In this document: positions 11,531-23,555 of the stretch, in pieces | Layout: the number at the start of each line of letters is the position of its first letter | Numbering within the stretch: the first letter of the stretch is position 1 | Origin: Hermatobates lingyangjiaoensis | Lineage: Eukaryota > Arthropoda > Insecta > Hemiptera > Hermatobatidae | Length of the DNA stretch: 64,000 nt | Assembly: GCA_026182355.1 (NCBI GenBank) | Contig: JAPFBL010000047.1 | Location: 1,054,001 to 1,118,000, forward strand | Direction: 5' to 3' | The notes under the pieces: generated by a model | Told to the model about the DNA's origin: nothing | The model's input: only the letters and a program-made list of their open reading frames with translations | The model's database searches: none | Translations under genes and position numbers: made by a program

Positions 11531-11827
11531 TTCTACTGCACGGTCGATACTTCAAAACTCAGAATAGGAAAGATAACAAAAATGTAACCTACTAGACACT
11601 GTGTAAAGTAACTTCCCCACAGTTTTTAAAGACGTAGCGTCAACAATTCAGAAGAAAAAAACAAAACATGGACACAAAACAGACTTCCCAGGTAAGAAAA
11701 TTTAGATTAGTGTAGTTATAAACATTGTAAAAGATAATCATACCTAAATATGTAAATCAATAGATTATCATTAGTGTACAAAACAGCCAACAATAGACCT
11801 AATTAATTGTAATAATAATAAAACAAC

Positions 11828-11975
11828 AATATGAAATGGGAAAAAAAGACTAAGATCTTTCAACCGCAACAAGCAGTCTTCGTTAGAGTCAAAAACCCAA
11901 CTGACGAAGACCACTTGTTACGTTTGAAAGACCTTAGTCTTTTTTCCCATTTCATATTGTGGTTTGATCATTGAT
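11828..11975. mobile_element. Inverted-repeat element, family F1
   Basis: Two arms with CAATATGAAATGGGAAAA and GACTAAGATCTTTCAACCG (plus strand) mirror each other around position 11894. The right arm carries a CTGACGA core at 11901 on the plus strand. The tail GGTTTGATCATTGATTGTTA is shared with 17840, 21866, 32255 and 58764. A (TA)n tract follows at about 12029-12070. Confidence 0.6.
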
Positions 11976-12025
11976 TGTTATTTTGCGTGTGTATGGGAAA
12001 TCTTGTTATCGACATCTAATAGTTT

Positions 12026-12070
<45 letters not shown>

Positions 12071-12075
<5 letters not shown>

Positions 12076-13094
12076 TATTTATATATGCTCGCCTTGTCCT
12101 TATAGCATTTTATATTCTATAATATTTTATTATTAACAAAATATTATATTGAATTGTACCTTATTTATATTAGTTTTTATTCAAAAAGTCAACAGTATCT
12201 AGTATACAGTTAATAATAGGTTATTATTTCATAGTATTTATTCAAATACCGATTGTGTTAGGAAATCATATTGAGTCTACATTTCGGTATATACATGATT
12301 TTTTTTAAATGATTTAATAGTAAGAAATAACATGTTTATACATTGCAATCTCTTGTTGGCTTGAGTTTGACTGGAAGGATGGCCTGAGTAACATTAATTC
12401 AATGTTACTCACTTAATTCAATTTAAGCTAACTTACCAGTTCATATAAATAACTAGATTTTTTAATCGCAATTTCTTTTACATTAAAGAAAATTTAAAGT
12501 TCCTTGATGATTTAGAATATTTAACTTTAATGAGTGAAAGAGTCATTTCCGTTGACTGTTTTTAATTTATGAGAAAAAACAATTTCAAATCTCAAACTTA
12601 AATATATTTTATTAATTTAAAAAATCAAAAATAGGTACCTAAATTGAAATATTACGAACAAATATGTGAAATCATGAAACTGTCTGTGTTTTTGATGAAA
12701 AATTTCCAAATTTTAGGCGAAATTTAAAAATCTCATAGAAGCTATAATCATGTATTTCAGGTGAGCTATTTATAGCTCACAAATTATTTTTTTCATGAAT
12801 TACTGTGGGCATTAACATGGTAATACCGTTGTAATAGCAAAACAACCAACTTTTTAAGGCTGTTATGTAATAATTCGATTGTTATCCCAGGTTTATAAAT
12901 TATTTCCTTTAGTTTTCGCTCAATGTCTAAAATATATTTTTATACAGGATTATTTCAGTTTTGTTAGTTTGTTTCAGAAAAATTAAAAACCGTGATACTT
13001 GATGAGGCCGTCAGAGCTCTTGTTATTCCACTGAAATTAACATTAATGCTAATTTGTTATAATGTGATATTTACTATGATTGGGAATTTAAAAA
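12071..13094. other. AT-rich intron sequence, nothing identified
   Basis: No supported feature. Confidence 0.3.
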
Positions 13095-13395
13095 TAATAC
13101 GGCCCCACACAAACGAGTTTTATGTTAAATCTAACAACGCGTTTCAAACACTTAGTGTTCTTCTCCAGGATTACATTTCTCTGAAATACCATTTCATACT
13201 ATTTCCCCTTGTTCAAAACATCAATAGTACTATTCACAATTCCATTGATTCAATTCAATTTTCAAGTAATTCATTATTATGTTATTATAGCCCATAGAAC
13301 GTTATGTTTTTTGGATGAAAACCTGAAGAAGAACACTAAGTGTTCGAAAAGCGTTGTTTGTTTGAACATAAAGCTCTATGTGTGGAGACGTATTT
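13095..13395. mobile_element. Inverted-repeat element, family F8
   Basis: About 300 bp with outward-facing arms. The left arm read on minus and the right arm read on plus both give GAAGAACACTAAGTGTT, then a CGAAA or TGAAA step, then CGTTGTT and a tail toward CTCTATGTGTGG. Core positions in the two arms are symmetric (coordinate sum 26491). Confidence 0.6.
13323..13355 (+). ncRNA. Hammerhead-like core with perfect 6-bp stem II, F8
   Basis: CTGAAGA, spacer A, stem II GAACAC/GTGTTC around a TAA loop, GAAA. Bases AAAC upstream pair with GTTT downstream as stem I. Stem III reads AGCGTT here but CGCGTT in the mirror copy (minus, 13168-13136), where ACGCGT is a perfect palindrome; the plus copy has one substitution. 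Confidence 0.55.
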
Positions 13396-14649
13396 TGTTT
13401 TAAAAATTTCCATAATTAGTTATTACTTACACCTCTACAAAGAATTGGCTACTGTCTCAATGTGAAGTCTAAAGAATATTTAGATTATAAACTGTTTATC
13501 ATTAGGATCTAATATAACTTTTCAGAATGCTAATTAAACATCCATGATTAATCAAATCCATCCTAACATGTTGCATCATTGATTAGATACGTATAAATGA
13601 CATAAAGTATCAGTCTAATGATATTTCACGCCATTTACATTCAATTGCGTATACAAATTTCTGTGAACATAACAAAACGAACAATAATCCCTTTATATTA
13701 GCCACTTATTGATCAAGTTTCTCTTGACATAAACGAAAATTCACAACGATCCAAATACTGCGCACGCCCAAATCCCCTTTCATTAAACCCACATCATTAA
13801 AAATGAATACTCAATTTCGAAGGGACATATTGGAAGGTTAATGTAAACATTAAAGGGCTATGCAATACTGTGCTATTATACTACAGCTGGCTAAACATAT
13901 GAAGCCCAGAGTGCCTTTCTCTCTGTTGCAATTGTCTCAAAGCTTTTATAATACTAATCAATTAAGCAGAAGTGTTAACTTATTTAATTCTTTTTTTTAA
14001 TAAAAATTTATTTTTCACATTTTAAATAAGTTTTAGTGTATAATAGGCAATCAAAATTAATTATGACTTGCTATTTTTCAGTGACATTTTTCATCGTAAG
14101 CAAAAGTATTAAAGCATTTTTCTGACAAGATTAAATCAGTTATACTCGTATCCAATCGGACTGAACATACCAGTCTTATGATTTATGAGTAGTAATGTAT
14201 TATATATGAGTAGTAACTAGTGAATTATTAGATGTGTCAAATATAAAAAGTAAATGTAACATTTCTTTACTATAATTACTATATTACTATAATATACGTG
14301 TTTACTATAACTAATTTACTACATTTCGAGGAGATAAATAAGATAAACAGGATATGGCTTACTCATAAGTTCTGGCAGTAATAATAAAAAAAAATAATTA
14401 ACAGTATAAATTAATTATAATAAAATATTAAAATAACAATTAATAAGCATTTCTTAGAGATTTTCTGTCGATATCAAGATCGTGATATATCTTTTGAACG
14501 AGAAAACGTGACCTAAACGTGTACATAAATGTGTAAACATGTTTTACACAGTATGTGTAAAAGATATATAATTTCATTTACACATATGAAGCGTAAAAAT
14601 GCCTCAATTTAGTAGTTTGAAGGGTTTACTATGAAACATTTTTTCCCAT
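13396..14649. other. AT-rich intron sequence, nothing identified
   Basis: No supported feature on either strand. Confidence 0.3.
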
Positions 14650-14740
14650 TTTTAGTATATATATATATATAAAACTAAAGTTTATCGGGACTAGGCCAGT
14701 TCTTCAGGTTCAAATTAAACTCTCATGGTAAACAAAATAT
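14650..14740 (-). mobile_element. Element fragment, family F12, beside (TA)n
   Basis: A short (TA)n run is followed, on the minus strand, by GAACCTGAAGAACTGGCCTA and GTCCCGATAAACTTTAGTTT. It matches the tails at 24240, 58500 and 60740. Confidence 0.45.
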
Positions 14741-15084
14741 TAACAAGTCAAGTCTGTGATTTGATGAATTCCATTCCATCTTTTAAATTATCCTTCCTTT
14801 TTACTTGAATCTTTTGACATTTTAATTGGATATCGCATAAAAGCATTTTTTCGATTCCCACTTATAATTTTCCATTTTTTTTTAAACATCTCTAGAGATG
14901 TTCAAGACTCTTGAAATTTGTAAGAGGGCCTTGTTGTAGCCCAATGATTGAGAGCTACCTTAATCGGCCGTATAGATTAAACCAATTATGAAGGGGAAAA
15001 AACTCTGAATTAAAGGACTTTCAACAAGTTCATTAATCTTCCCTTTGTATTGATGAAGAAAAATCATTCAATGATAATAGTCTA
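14741..15084. other. Intron sequence, nothing identified
   Basis: No supported feature. Confidence 0.25.
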
Positions 15085-15895
15085 AGTTGGATTAGGTTGT
15101 AGTGGCCGTCCTACGAGGGAAACAAACAGGTCAAAAATTGGTCCTTTGTGATACCACAATATGAATATTCCCACTGATATTTCGAGTTTTTAATTTTGTC
15201 TAAATCAAGTGCATTTAGAGTAAGGATCTTTAAGTTTAGGTACTAAACCTAAACGTTTTACCTGTTCTTAACATCTTACAGGTTTGGGATCGACGGTTTA
15301 ATCTGGCACATCCATTACCAAGACCTTGTATTATTTTCGAGTTGATGCTAGTTTAGGTTAGGTTACACTGCCCTCTCCAATAGAAAACATACATTGACCA
15401 ACGATTAATCATTTCTGATATCATTATTGCGTTGGGAGTCCTACATTTTGTCTGACTTAAGTGTATTTAGAATAGGAATCTTTAAGGAGTTCTTGACATC
15501 GCAGAGCTGTGAGACCAGTAACAGTAAAGTGAGTACGACTAGTTAACAGTGAGGCCTGTAACTAGGAAATCCTATCGTTACATTACAGTCCTTATTTCCA
15601 GAAAGAACACACACAGGCTGGACAAATTGGTTCTTTTTGAAATTGCACAGTGAACATTCTTATATCGGGAATTCTAAATTTTCCTAACTCAAGTGTATTT
15701 AGAGTATGGTTTTATAATGAATATTTGATATCGTACAGCCTCGGAAACGACTGTTTAAGGTCCTCTCTGATAGACGATGTGTTAAGATTTGTTTTTATCA
15801 TTGTCATGAATAAATCAAAGGTCACAGTGGGAATCAAACTTTGAATCTACCAGTCGGGAGGCGAGAACACATAGGCCACTGGTATACCCTCTCCC
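15085..15895 (-). mobile_element. Three SINE copies in a row
   Basis: Copies at about 15085-15330, 15352-15545 and 15600-15895 are all in one orientation and share a near-identical AACTCAAGTGTATTTAGAGTA block and a TTAGGTTGTAGTGG-type tail. Only the third keeps the tRNA-like head: read on minus, GGCCTATGTGTTCTCGCCTC, then CGACTGGTAGATTC and a degenerate B-box. The tight cluster suggests repeated insertion or tandem spread. Confidence 0.6.
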
Positions 15896-17014
15896 GTCTT
15901 CAACAACAAACATAGGAATTATTTTTTTTTCTGTTTCAAACAGCGTGCGGCACAGTATAAAACTGTGTGAAATATTATTTCTTTATTTAGTATGAAAATA
16001 TTTTATATTAGTTTTATTCGTGATAATTTTGATTTTTCTTAAACTACTTTGGAAAAAAATGCATAAACGCATATATTTCGCAATTCTTCCAGTGTTCTTT
16101 ATCTTTTCCTTGAACATAAAAATACGAAAAATAAAACTACAGTACAGTTATATATACAACAAATTTCTGTGTAATATGAATTATGTGAATTCATAGTCAT
16201 AAAGCCTATATTTCATTCTTTTGATATATCTATTTCAATAAAAAAGATAGAGTAAGACTCCCGATGCATCGAAAGGTACAGGAAAGTTTTAAATAAAACC
16301 AATTCTCTCTAAATTTAGGAGTTCAGGACTAACTGAATTGCCTGTAGAATGTCAGGAATTGACAACTTCTTCCAGTAGTCAAGAGAGGACCGGATGCTGA
16401 TATCTATAATGCTTGCATCAGTCTTAATTGTGGCGCAAATTTACTAAATTACATTTAACTAGCAATATGAAGGTTCAGGAAGAAAATGAAGAATACTCTA
16501 ACTTTCTCATAAATATTGGTGAAGACAGAGTTGAAAAGAATGAAAATAAAGAGATTATTACATAAGGAAACTTATGTCATTATGAGAAATACTGATCCAC
16601 CGAGCTTATTTAATGGAACAAGACTAATGTGGAGCTTTATGATGAAGTAATTGTTTTTAAAATTATCGCATATCGGTTTAAATGATAAATAATTTTAATT
16701 CCATGATTGAAAATTGTTTTATCTCAAGAGAACAACATTCCTTTTTCAAGGATTCAATTTCCAATTCTGTTAGCATTTGCCATGACTATTCATAAGTCTT
16801 AGCGACTCTACAGAAAGTTTTAGTTCGTTTATGTGAAACAGCATTTCAACATGACGAATTACATGTTGCTCTCTGTAGTGTTAAACAGAAAGAAGACACT
16901 TTCTCTTTAAAGTTTAAAATACGTGTCATTATATTTTTATTATTAAAAATTAATTAATTTAGAGTTTATCTGCATTTATATGAACATAATTGCATTAAAA
17001 AGGAACGTGTTGGA
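15896..17014. other. AT-rich sequence left of a Helitron-like 3' end
   Basis: No open frame of interest. Part of this stretch may be the body of the Helitron-like element that ends at 17041, but no 5' TC end could be fixed. Confidence 0.3.
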
Positions 17015-17042
17015 TGACCCATCGAGTCACGGGTAGTCTAGT
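17015..17042 (+). mobile_element. Helitron-like 3' terminus
   Basis: A short hairpin (TGAC..GTCA) is followed by CGGGTAGTCTAG and then T. A hairpin some 10 bases before a CTAG end next to T is the hallmark of Helitron 3' ends. The reverse end at 31115 has the same ACTAGACTACCCGTGAC sequence. Confidence 0.6.
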
Positions 17043-17700
17043 TTTATATAAAGCATGTTTAGGTACCAAAATACTCATTAAGTACTAGTTTTTTGGGGAA
17101 AATTGAAACATTTTGAAAGTTATAAATTCAGAATTGAATTGTGAATGTTTCAAATTTTGTTTATAAAAAGTAACTTATAAAAGTTACTATGTTATTAGGT
17201 TCATTTATTTGCAAAACTCTTGAAATATTCATAATGAATATAGTAGGATAATGTCATGTACAAAATTCGACATTCTAGGTACTAGAAATGTTACTATTTC
17301 TGGTATTATTAAAACAATGGAAGTTATCTGCATCCAATATTGGTACAAATTACATTAACTATTCTAATAAAGTACTGAAGTATATATATGAAATAATATG
17401 GCTCATTAGTAATAGGGGAGTACACATCTAACAAATTGTATTACGACTTGTACCTCTGGTAACTGTGCGTATAATTTTTTATTTATTTTAGTCTCTTAAT
17501 TAGTTTACTTACTTATTATAATTTTCAGTTTGGTTTTTTACATATTGTTAATAGTTTTTAATTAAACTTTCTCATTATCTTTTATTTATTTTGGTTGTTA
17601 TCTACATTAAATATACTTGTCTCCCATCCCTCTGTAAGTTGGTTACACTGACCGAGTACCTCTTCAAGGAGACCAGCCTCAGTCGCTACCTCTCTCCGGG
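17043..17700. other. AT-rich intron sequence, nothing identified
   Basis: No supported feature. Confidence 0.25.
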
Positions 17701-17716
17701 TGCACCATATATCTTT

Positions 17717-17790
17717 CTGATGACGAGGCCGTAGTAATATAGTAGTGAATATCTGCGATTTCTTTTCTGTGTTTTGTTTTTTTAAATCTT
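17717..17790 (+). mobile_element. F2 fragment with degenerate hammerhead-like core
   Basis: CTGATGACGAGGCC is followed by ATATAGTAGTGAATATCTG and the family tail. The GAAA element has changed to TAAT, so this copy is decayed. Confidence 0.4.
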
Positions 17791-17839
17791 GTTTATTTAG
17801 TTAGCGAAATTGTTTCATTTAATTGTATATATATATATA

Positions 17840-17995
17840 TAACAATGATCAAACCAATATATCAAATTGGGTATCAACTGACGACCCAACTGAGTCGTCA
17901 GTTGGGTTTTTGACTCTGACGAAGACCGCTTGTTACGGTTGAAAGATCTTAGTCTTGTTTTCCCATTTCATATTGTGGTTTGATCATTGATTATA
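17840..17995 (+). mobile_element. Family F1 element, best-preserved copy
   Basis: Begins AACAATGATCAAACC and ends GGTTTGATCATTGATTAT. The left arm has been partly replaced by a GACGACCCAACTGAGTCGTC palindrome. The right arm carries the intact hammerhead-like core at 17914. Confidence 0.6.
17914..17948 (+). ncRNA. Hammerhead-like ribozyme candidate, all three stems, F1
   Basis: CTGACGA (consensus CUGANGA), one spacer base A, stem II GACCG/CGGTT (5 bp with one G-U) around a CTTGTTA loop, GAAA, then self-complementary AGATCT as a stem III that would form between two molecules, and cleavage base T. GACT before the core pairs perfectly with AGTC after it (stem I, 4 bp). Known hammerheads normally have a G-C pair straight after the conserved GA; the spacer is the main departure. 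Self-cleavage is untested. Confidence 0.6.
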
Positions 17996-18082
17996 TAAAT
18001 ATATATAATATTTATTTATATTATATTATTTATTTATTTATAAATATATATAAATAAATAAATATATATATGTTATTTATAT

Positions 18083-18141
<59 letters not shown>

Positions 18142-18142
18142 G
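17996..18142. repeat. AT-rich and (TA)n/(CA)n low-complexity tract
   Basis: Runs of TTTATTTATA, a short ACACACACA stretch and a (TA)n tract from about 18098 to 18138. Confidence 0.8.
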
Positions 18143-18175
18143 GCGGAGGACGACCGCCATTACGGTCGAAATATT
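18143..18175 (+). ncRNA. Hammerhead-like core, F5
   Basis: CGGAGGA, spacer C, stem II GACC/GGTC around GCCATTAC, GAAA, palindrome ATAT and cleavage base T. The second core base is G instead of T. It directly abuts a (TA)n tract. Confidence 0.45.
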
Positions 18176-18362
18176 GAAAAGTATGTCTTTGTTATGTTTC
18201 AGTCTGTGTGTCACTATATATTTTAAGAGGTATATATATATATATATATCTTTATAAATAAAATAATGATTTTGTCTGTACATTGCTCAGAACTGACTCA
18301 TTTCAAGTGTTCTTTACGTTTCATACATTGGAGAAACCGAATCCACCCTTAGAAAAATTTCT

Positions 18363-18398
18363 GTCGGTTTGTCGGTTTGTCGGTTTGTCGGTTTGTCC
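18363..18398 (+). repeat. Octamer tandem repeat GTCGGTTT, about 4 copies
   Basis: A perfect run of GTCGGTTT followed by GTCCGC. The inverted copy at 20811-20890 has about eight copies, one interrupted. Confidence 0.85.
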
Positions 18399-18793
18399 GC
18401 AAAACTTTGTCACAGGTAAACTCAGCTACCATAAGACATATAAAGCTGAAACTTTTACAGTAGATTTGTGTAGGTCTAACTTAAAATATAGGCTATGAAT
18501 TGATTGGAAATTCAACGTAGAAGTGAAGTTATGGACGTTTAACGGAAAAATGTTTGTCACAAGTCAACTCAGCCACCATAAGACATAGCAAGCTGAAACA
18601 TTGACACTGGATTTGTGTGTGCCTAACTTAAAATATGGGCTCTAACTAGATTATTAATTCAATACAGAAGCGAAGTTATGGGGCTTTTAGCTGTATTTTC
18701 CTAACTTCACAGACAAGTTTGTTTTGAAAATACACAGGTGTGGCAAGTAGGTATTGTTAGTTGATTTTAATTTCAATTGAGCATATGAATATA

Positions 18794-18819
18794 CTAGCAA
18801 ACGTACCCGTCTTTGACGG
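18794..18819 (-). mobile_element. Helitron-like 3' terminus (minus)
   Basis: Read on minus: hairpin CCGTC-AAA-GACGG, then GTACGTTTG, then CTAG followed by T. This is the expected Helitron 3' layout. Confidence 0.7.
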
Positions 18820-19124
18820 AATCAAAAATTCTATTATACTTGGTATTCCAAAATATCAATTATAGTATTATACTAATACTACAATTAGAAGTTATAGAAT
18901 AGTAGAAAATACCATTATTAGTACAGTGCTAAAAAAAAGCCTCTGTATACAAAGATTAGATTTTAAGTTAGACATACACAAATCTACAATCAATGTTTCA
19001 GCTTTATATGTCTTATGGTAGCAATTTTTGTGGACAAACCTACAGACAGAAATTATTCTAAGGGTACATGTGGCTACTCTGAAGTATGAAACGTAAAGAA
19101 AACTTGAAATGAGTTAGTTCTAAT

Positions 19125-19510
19125 TAACGTGCTCCCAGTCAAAAGCTAGCACGCAAGCCACTGGGCTACTCTGGTTCCATACCTTACTTTATTACCAGTG
19201 TTTATATTACGCAAATATTAAATTAAAAAAAAATATTTTTGTTGTGTTTATTTATAATACATTTGCACTACTGTCATCGGCGAGCAAGCAAGCTACTGGC
19301 AACCCTGGCTAGATCCCTTTACTTTATTACCATCTTTTATATTATCCACATTTTAAATTCAAAAAAATATTTGTTTGTTACATTTATTTATAATACATTT
19401 GCACTACTGTCATCGGCGATCACGCAAGCCACTGGGCTACTCTGGTCCCATACCTTACATTATTACCAGTGTATTTATTAAGCAAATATTAAATTTAAAA
19501 AAAAGTTGAC
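19125..19510 (+). repeat. 132-136-bp tandem repeat, about 3 units
   Basis: Units repeat CATTTGCACTACTGTCATCG, a GCACGCAAGCCACTGGGCTA block and a TTTATTACCAGTGT..ATTAAATT block at 19125 (partial), 19260 and 19396. It lies between two Helitron-like 3' ends. The same repeat occurs at 31600-32095. Confidence 0.75.
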
Positions 19511-20810
19511 AGTTATATATAATACATAGCAAACGTACCCGTCTTTGACGGAATCAGAAGTTCCTGTTTTGGTTTATTGCCGTGTGCCTATTGCCTTTCG
19601 GCTATACCACGGAGGAATCAGAAGTTCCGTCATTTTTGGTATTTCAAAATGTCATTAGAAATTATAGAATAGTAGAAAATACCATTTATTACTACAGTGT
19701 TAAACAAATGCCTCCAGCTTATACACTACATTAGCTGTCTGTCCTTCAGGTTCATGGTAGAAGAAAGAGTTGAAACCTCTGACCGTTGAGCATGTAAATT
19801 ACATTTGACCATGTGAGAAAAACTTGGTTTCGCTACCTTGTATTCCTGCGTTAGATGAAGTCTCCGTTTGCGACTTAGTTAACGTCATTGCGAAATAGAC
19901 TCTGACAGGACTTTGCAATCATTTCAACGGAAACAGACAGTGGCTCGGAATAAATGCTATGTGTGGTATACACACAGACTCCCCAATACACATCCAGTCA
20001 TTATGTCCGCCTCTATGGCATATCTGTGTAGAGCACGAACTCAGAGTCATGTCCCGTTGCACAGTTTTTGGAGCACTCATGTTTCGTAACATGAAATTTG
20101 TTACTGCTATAAATTGCAGCATCATTGGTGCTCCTACTTTAAGTTTTTACTCATGAGCAGGCAGTCCAGGAGAAATAATTTCAGAGTCAAGAAATTCAAT
20201 TAGATAAAGAACTGCTTCTTCATCACTATCCAATCTCTTTACTGACTTGTAAGTTCTTTCCTCGGTATGATATAGCGTAAGAACTTGTTTGTTGATTTCT
20301 CCTGCCTGTTCATATTAAGGGCTCAGAATTGCTCGTTTACAAAAACATTTATTCTCAATAGATAGTACATCCTCAACTCTGTGAAACACCATTTGAATGA
20401 TGTCAAATACGCAATATATTCATATGCTCAATTGAAATTAAAATCAACTAACAATACCTACTTGCCACACCTGTGTATTTTCAAAACAAACTTGTCTGTG
20501 AAGTTAGGAAAATACAGCTAAAAGCCCCATAACTTCGCTTCTGTACTGAATTAATAATCTATTTAGAGCCCATATTTTAAGTTAGGCACACACAAATCCA
20601 GTGTCAATGTTTCAGCTCGCTATGTCTTATGGTGGCTGAGTTTACTTGTGACAAACATTTTTGCGTTAAACGTCCATAACTTCACTTCTACGTTGAATTT
20701 CCAATCAATTCATAGCCTATATTTTAAGTTAGACCTACACAAATCTACTGTAAAAGTTTCAGCTTTATATGTCTTATGGTAGCTGAGTTTACCTGTGACA
20801 AAGTTTTGCG

Positions 20811-20890
20811 GACAAACCGACAAACCGACAAACCGACAAACCGACAAACCGACAAAACAACGACAAACCGACAAACCGACAAACCGACAG
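20811..20890 (-). repeat. Octamer tandem repeat, about 8 copies
   Basis: AAACCGAC units, with one AAAACAACGAC interruption. The longer array relative to the sister copy at 18363 shows copy-number change since duplication. Confidence 0.85.
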
Positions 20891-21824
20891 AAATTTTTCT
20901 AAGGGTGGATTCGGTTTCTCCAATGTATGAAACGTAAAGAAAACTTGAAATGAGTCAGTTCTAAGCAATGTACAGACAAAATCATTATTTTATTTATAAA
21001 GATTGCGTATTTGACATCATTGAAATGGTGTTTCACAGAGTTAAGGATGTACTATCTATTGAGAATAAATCTTTTGTAAACGAGCAATTCTCAACCCTTA
21101 ATATGAACAGGCATGAGAAATCAACAAACAAGTTCTTACGCTATATGAAACCGAGGAAAGAACTTACAAGTCAGTAAAGAAATTGGATTAGTGATGAAGA
21201 AGCAGTTCATTATCTAATTGAATTTCTTGACTCTGAATTTATTTCTCCTGGACTGCCTGCTCATGAGTAAAAACTTAAAGTAGGAGAACCAATCATGCTG
21301 CAATTTAGTAGCAGTAACAAATTTCATGTTACGAAACATGAGTGCCCCAAAACTGTGCAACGGGACACGACTCTGAGTTTGTGCTCTACACAGGTATGCC
21401 ATAGAGGCGGACATAATGACTGGATGTGGTATTGGGGAGTCTGTGTGTATACTTCACATACCATTGATTCCGAGCCACTGTCTGTTTACGTTGAAATTAT
21501 TGCAAAGTCCGGTCAGAGTCTATTTCGCAATGACGTTAACTAAGTCGCAAAGGGAGACTTTATCTAACGCAGGAATTCAAGTTAGCAAAACCAAGTTTTT
21601 CTCACGTGGTCAACTGTAGTTTACTTGCTCAATAGTCAGAAGTTTCAACTGATTGTTCTTCCATGAACCTGAAGGACAGACAGCTAATGTAGTGTATACA
21701 GAGGCATTTGTTTAACACTGTACTAATAATGGTGTTTTCTACTATTCTACAATTTCTTATTATAGTATTAGTATAATACTATAATTGATATTTTGGAATA
21801 CCAAGTATAATAGAATTTTTGATT

Positions 21825-21851
21825 CCGTCAAAGACGGGTACATTTGCTAGT
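21825..21851 (+). mobile_element. Helitron-like 3' terminus (plus)
   Basis: Hairpin CCGTCAAAGACGG (21825-21837), nine bases, then CTAG (21847-21850) followed by T. The flanking sequence is (TA)n. Confidence 0.75.
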
Positions 21852-21865
21852 ATATATATAAATCA

Positions 21866-22045
21866 ATGATCAAACCACAATATGAAAAGGAAAACAAGAC
21901 TAAGATCTTTCAACCGTAAGAAGTGCTCTTCGTCAGAGTCAAAAACCCAACTGATGACTCAGTTTCAACCGCTTATTACGGTTGAAAGATCTTAACCTTG
22001 TTTTCCCATTTAATATTGTGGTTTGATCATTGATTGTTATTATAC
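21866..22045. mobile_element. Inverted-repeat element, family F1
   Basis: Both ends carry AATCAATGATCAAACCACAA or its complement, and both arms contain GACTAAGATCTTTCAACCG or its complement. The left arm (minus) has CTGACGAAGAGC..; the right arm has lost the CTGACGA piece. It is flanked by short TA-rich DNA. Confidence 0.6.
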
Positions 22046-23555
22046 CATACGTGTTTAAGTGAAATCTTTATATATATAAACAAATCACATTTATACGTCT
22101 CGGTCATGTAAGGAAGAAAGAATATTCATGAAATAAATATATTGATCCGTAGTTCTCTTTTAAGAAAATAAATGGAGGGGACCTAGTGGGAGAGATATTT
22201 CCATTAATGGGCATATCTGTAATTGTTTCTGAATGACTCCTTGGGATCTGATAAATAACAACTGATAGAATGTGAGTAAGTATGTAATAATGACAAAATA
22301 ATATTAATAATAATCATAATTATTATTACTATTATTATATACGTTCAATTTGAAGGAAGAAGACACAGAAGGGTACAACAAATACCATGTTTGTGTTGGA
22401 ATTCCTTTATGTTTGATGCCCCAGAATGTGAAACTTTTAGCTTCACTATTTCATCTATTAAGATCACTAGGCCCATGACACTTCAGTCAATTACACATCG
22501 CTAATCCAATTTGTACAGCAGGGATTGAAACAATACCAATTTCCGTAAAAGTCATTGTTCAGACAGGTTTAAAAACATTTCTCATTGAAGCCATTATTTA
22601 TATTTTTTTTTTTTTTTTTTTTTTGGACAGAGGCCTATTATCAGACTCCAGCGATTGATTGAGCTAATACGAATGAACATACTATTATAGAACAGATATG
22701 AACATAAAAACATGTTTCAATAAAAACAAAAAAAAATGATACAACGTGAAAGCAAAAGCTTAATTTTTAACAATAGCTGATAATGTAAACTGAAACCGAA
22801 TTGATGAATTTTTCGAACTAATTAAAGATTGGAGCTACAAGGGAAGCTGACGAATTGTTTGTTTTTGCACAATGCCGACGGAAGGGGAATTGTGTTTCAC
22901 AACTGGAATTCCCGTCCAATTAGATACCCTGAACAGAGACCTTTTCTTTCTATAATCACTACAAAAGCCAAATTAAAAAGGGAAAAATGTTCAGCTTATC
23001 AGAAATGACTACAAAGGATCAAAAAACATGGATATATAAAAAAATTTAAATAAAAAAATATAATAACAATGGGCTAATATATAATTTATTTACAATAATT
23101 TTATTCAGTAATTATATTTAATTATAAAAAAAATAGTAGAGATTAATTTATGTTACCACAACATCAAGAGCTATTTAATGAGGAAGTTTATGATTTTTTT
23201 TCTCGTATATACAATAGCAAACCACTCCAAGCACTGAATTGCTCCTGTAAGGCATAAAATATCTTCAAAAGAATTTAAAAAATGCTCTAAGGAAGGACAT
23301 ATATATTTCTTCTGGTATCAGGTATGTTTTGTGTTACATAACAAATTATATAACATAATTATGTAATTATATAAATATTATTAATATTATATAAAAATAT
23401 ATCAATTATACAACAATAAATTATATGTTAAATAATATATGTCTTTTGGAAGGAATACTATAAAACTTTACAAATAAGGGTTTTGCTCTCAACTGTTGCT
23501 GTTGTCCAACCGAGGAGAACACCCCTTCTTCTCCTAAAGATGACAAGGTCTAGAT
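22046..23555. other. AT-rich intron sequence with a poly-T run
   Basis: A T run of about 22 bases at 22603-22624 is the only distinct item. No gene signal. Confidence 0.35.

Larger units (their letters stand above)
18251..21850. mobile_element. Nested palindromic Helitron-like complex
   Basis: Three Helitron-like 3' ends lie here: minus at 18794, minus (one-base insertion in CTAG) at about 19526, and plus at 21850. The block 19526-20403 (minus) and 21000-21850 (plus) are inverted copies sharing unit stretches such as CATTATGTCCGCCTCTATGG and GAGTCTATTTCGCAATGACG. Between them, 20409-20998 is itself an inverted copy of 18251-18793, and a partial third copy lies at 18945-19130. The many short frames (for example 20968-21177) have no Rep or helicase motif that I recognise, so the elements look non-autonomous. 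The structure implies several insertions or fold-back rearrangements of one family. Confidence 0.7.

Noticed and set aside
18363..20890. CRISPR-like array
   Set aside because: The octamers are head-to-tail without spacers, in a eukaryotic Helitron-like element.
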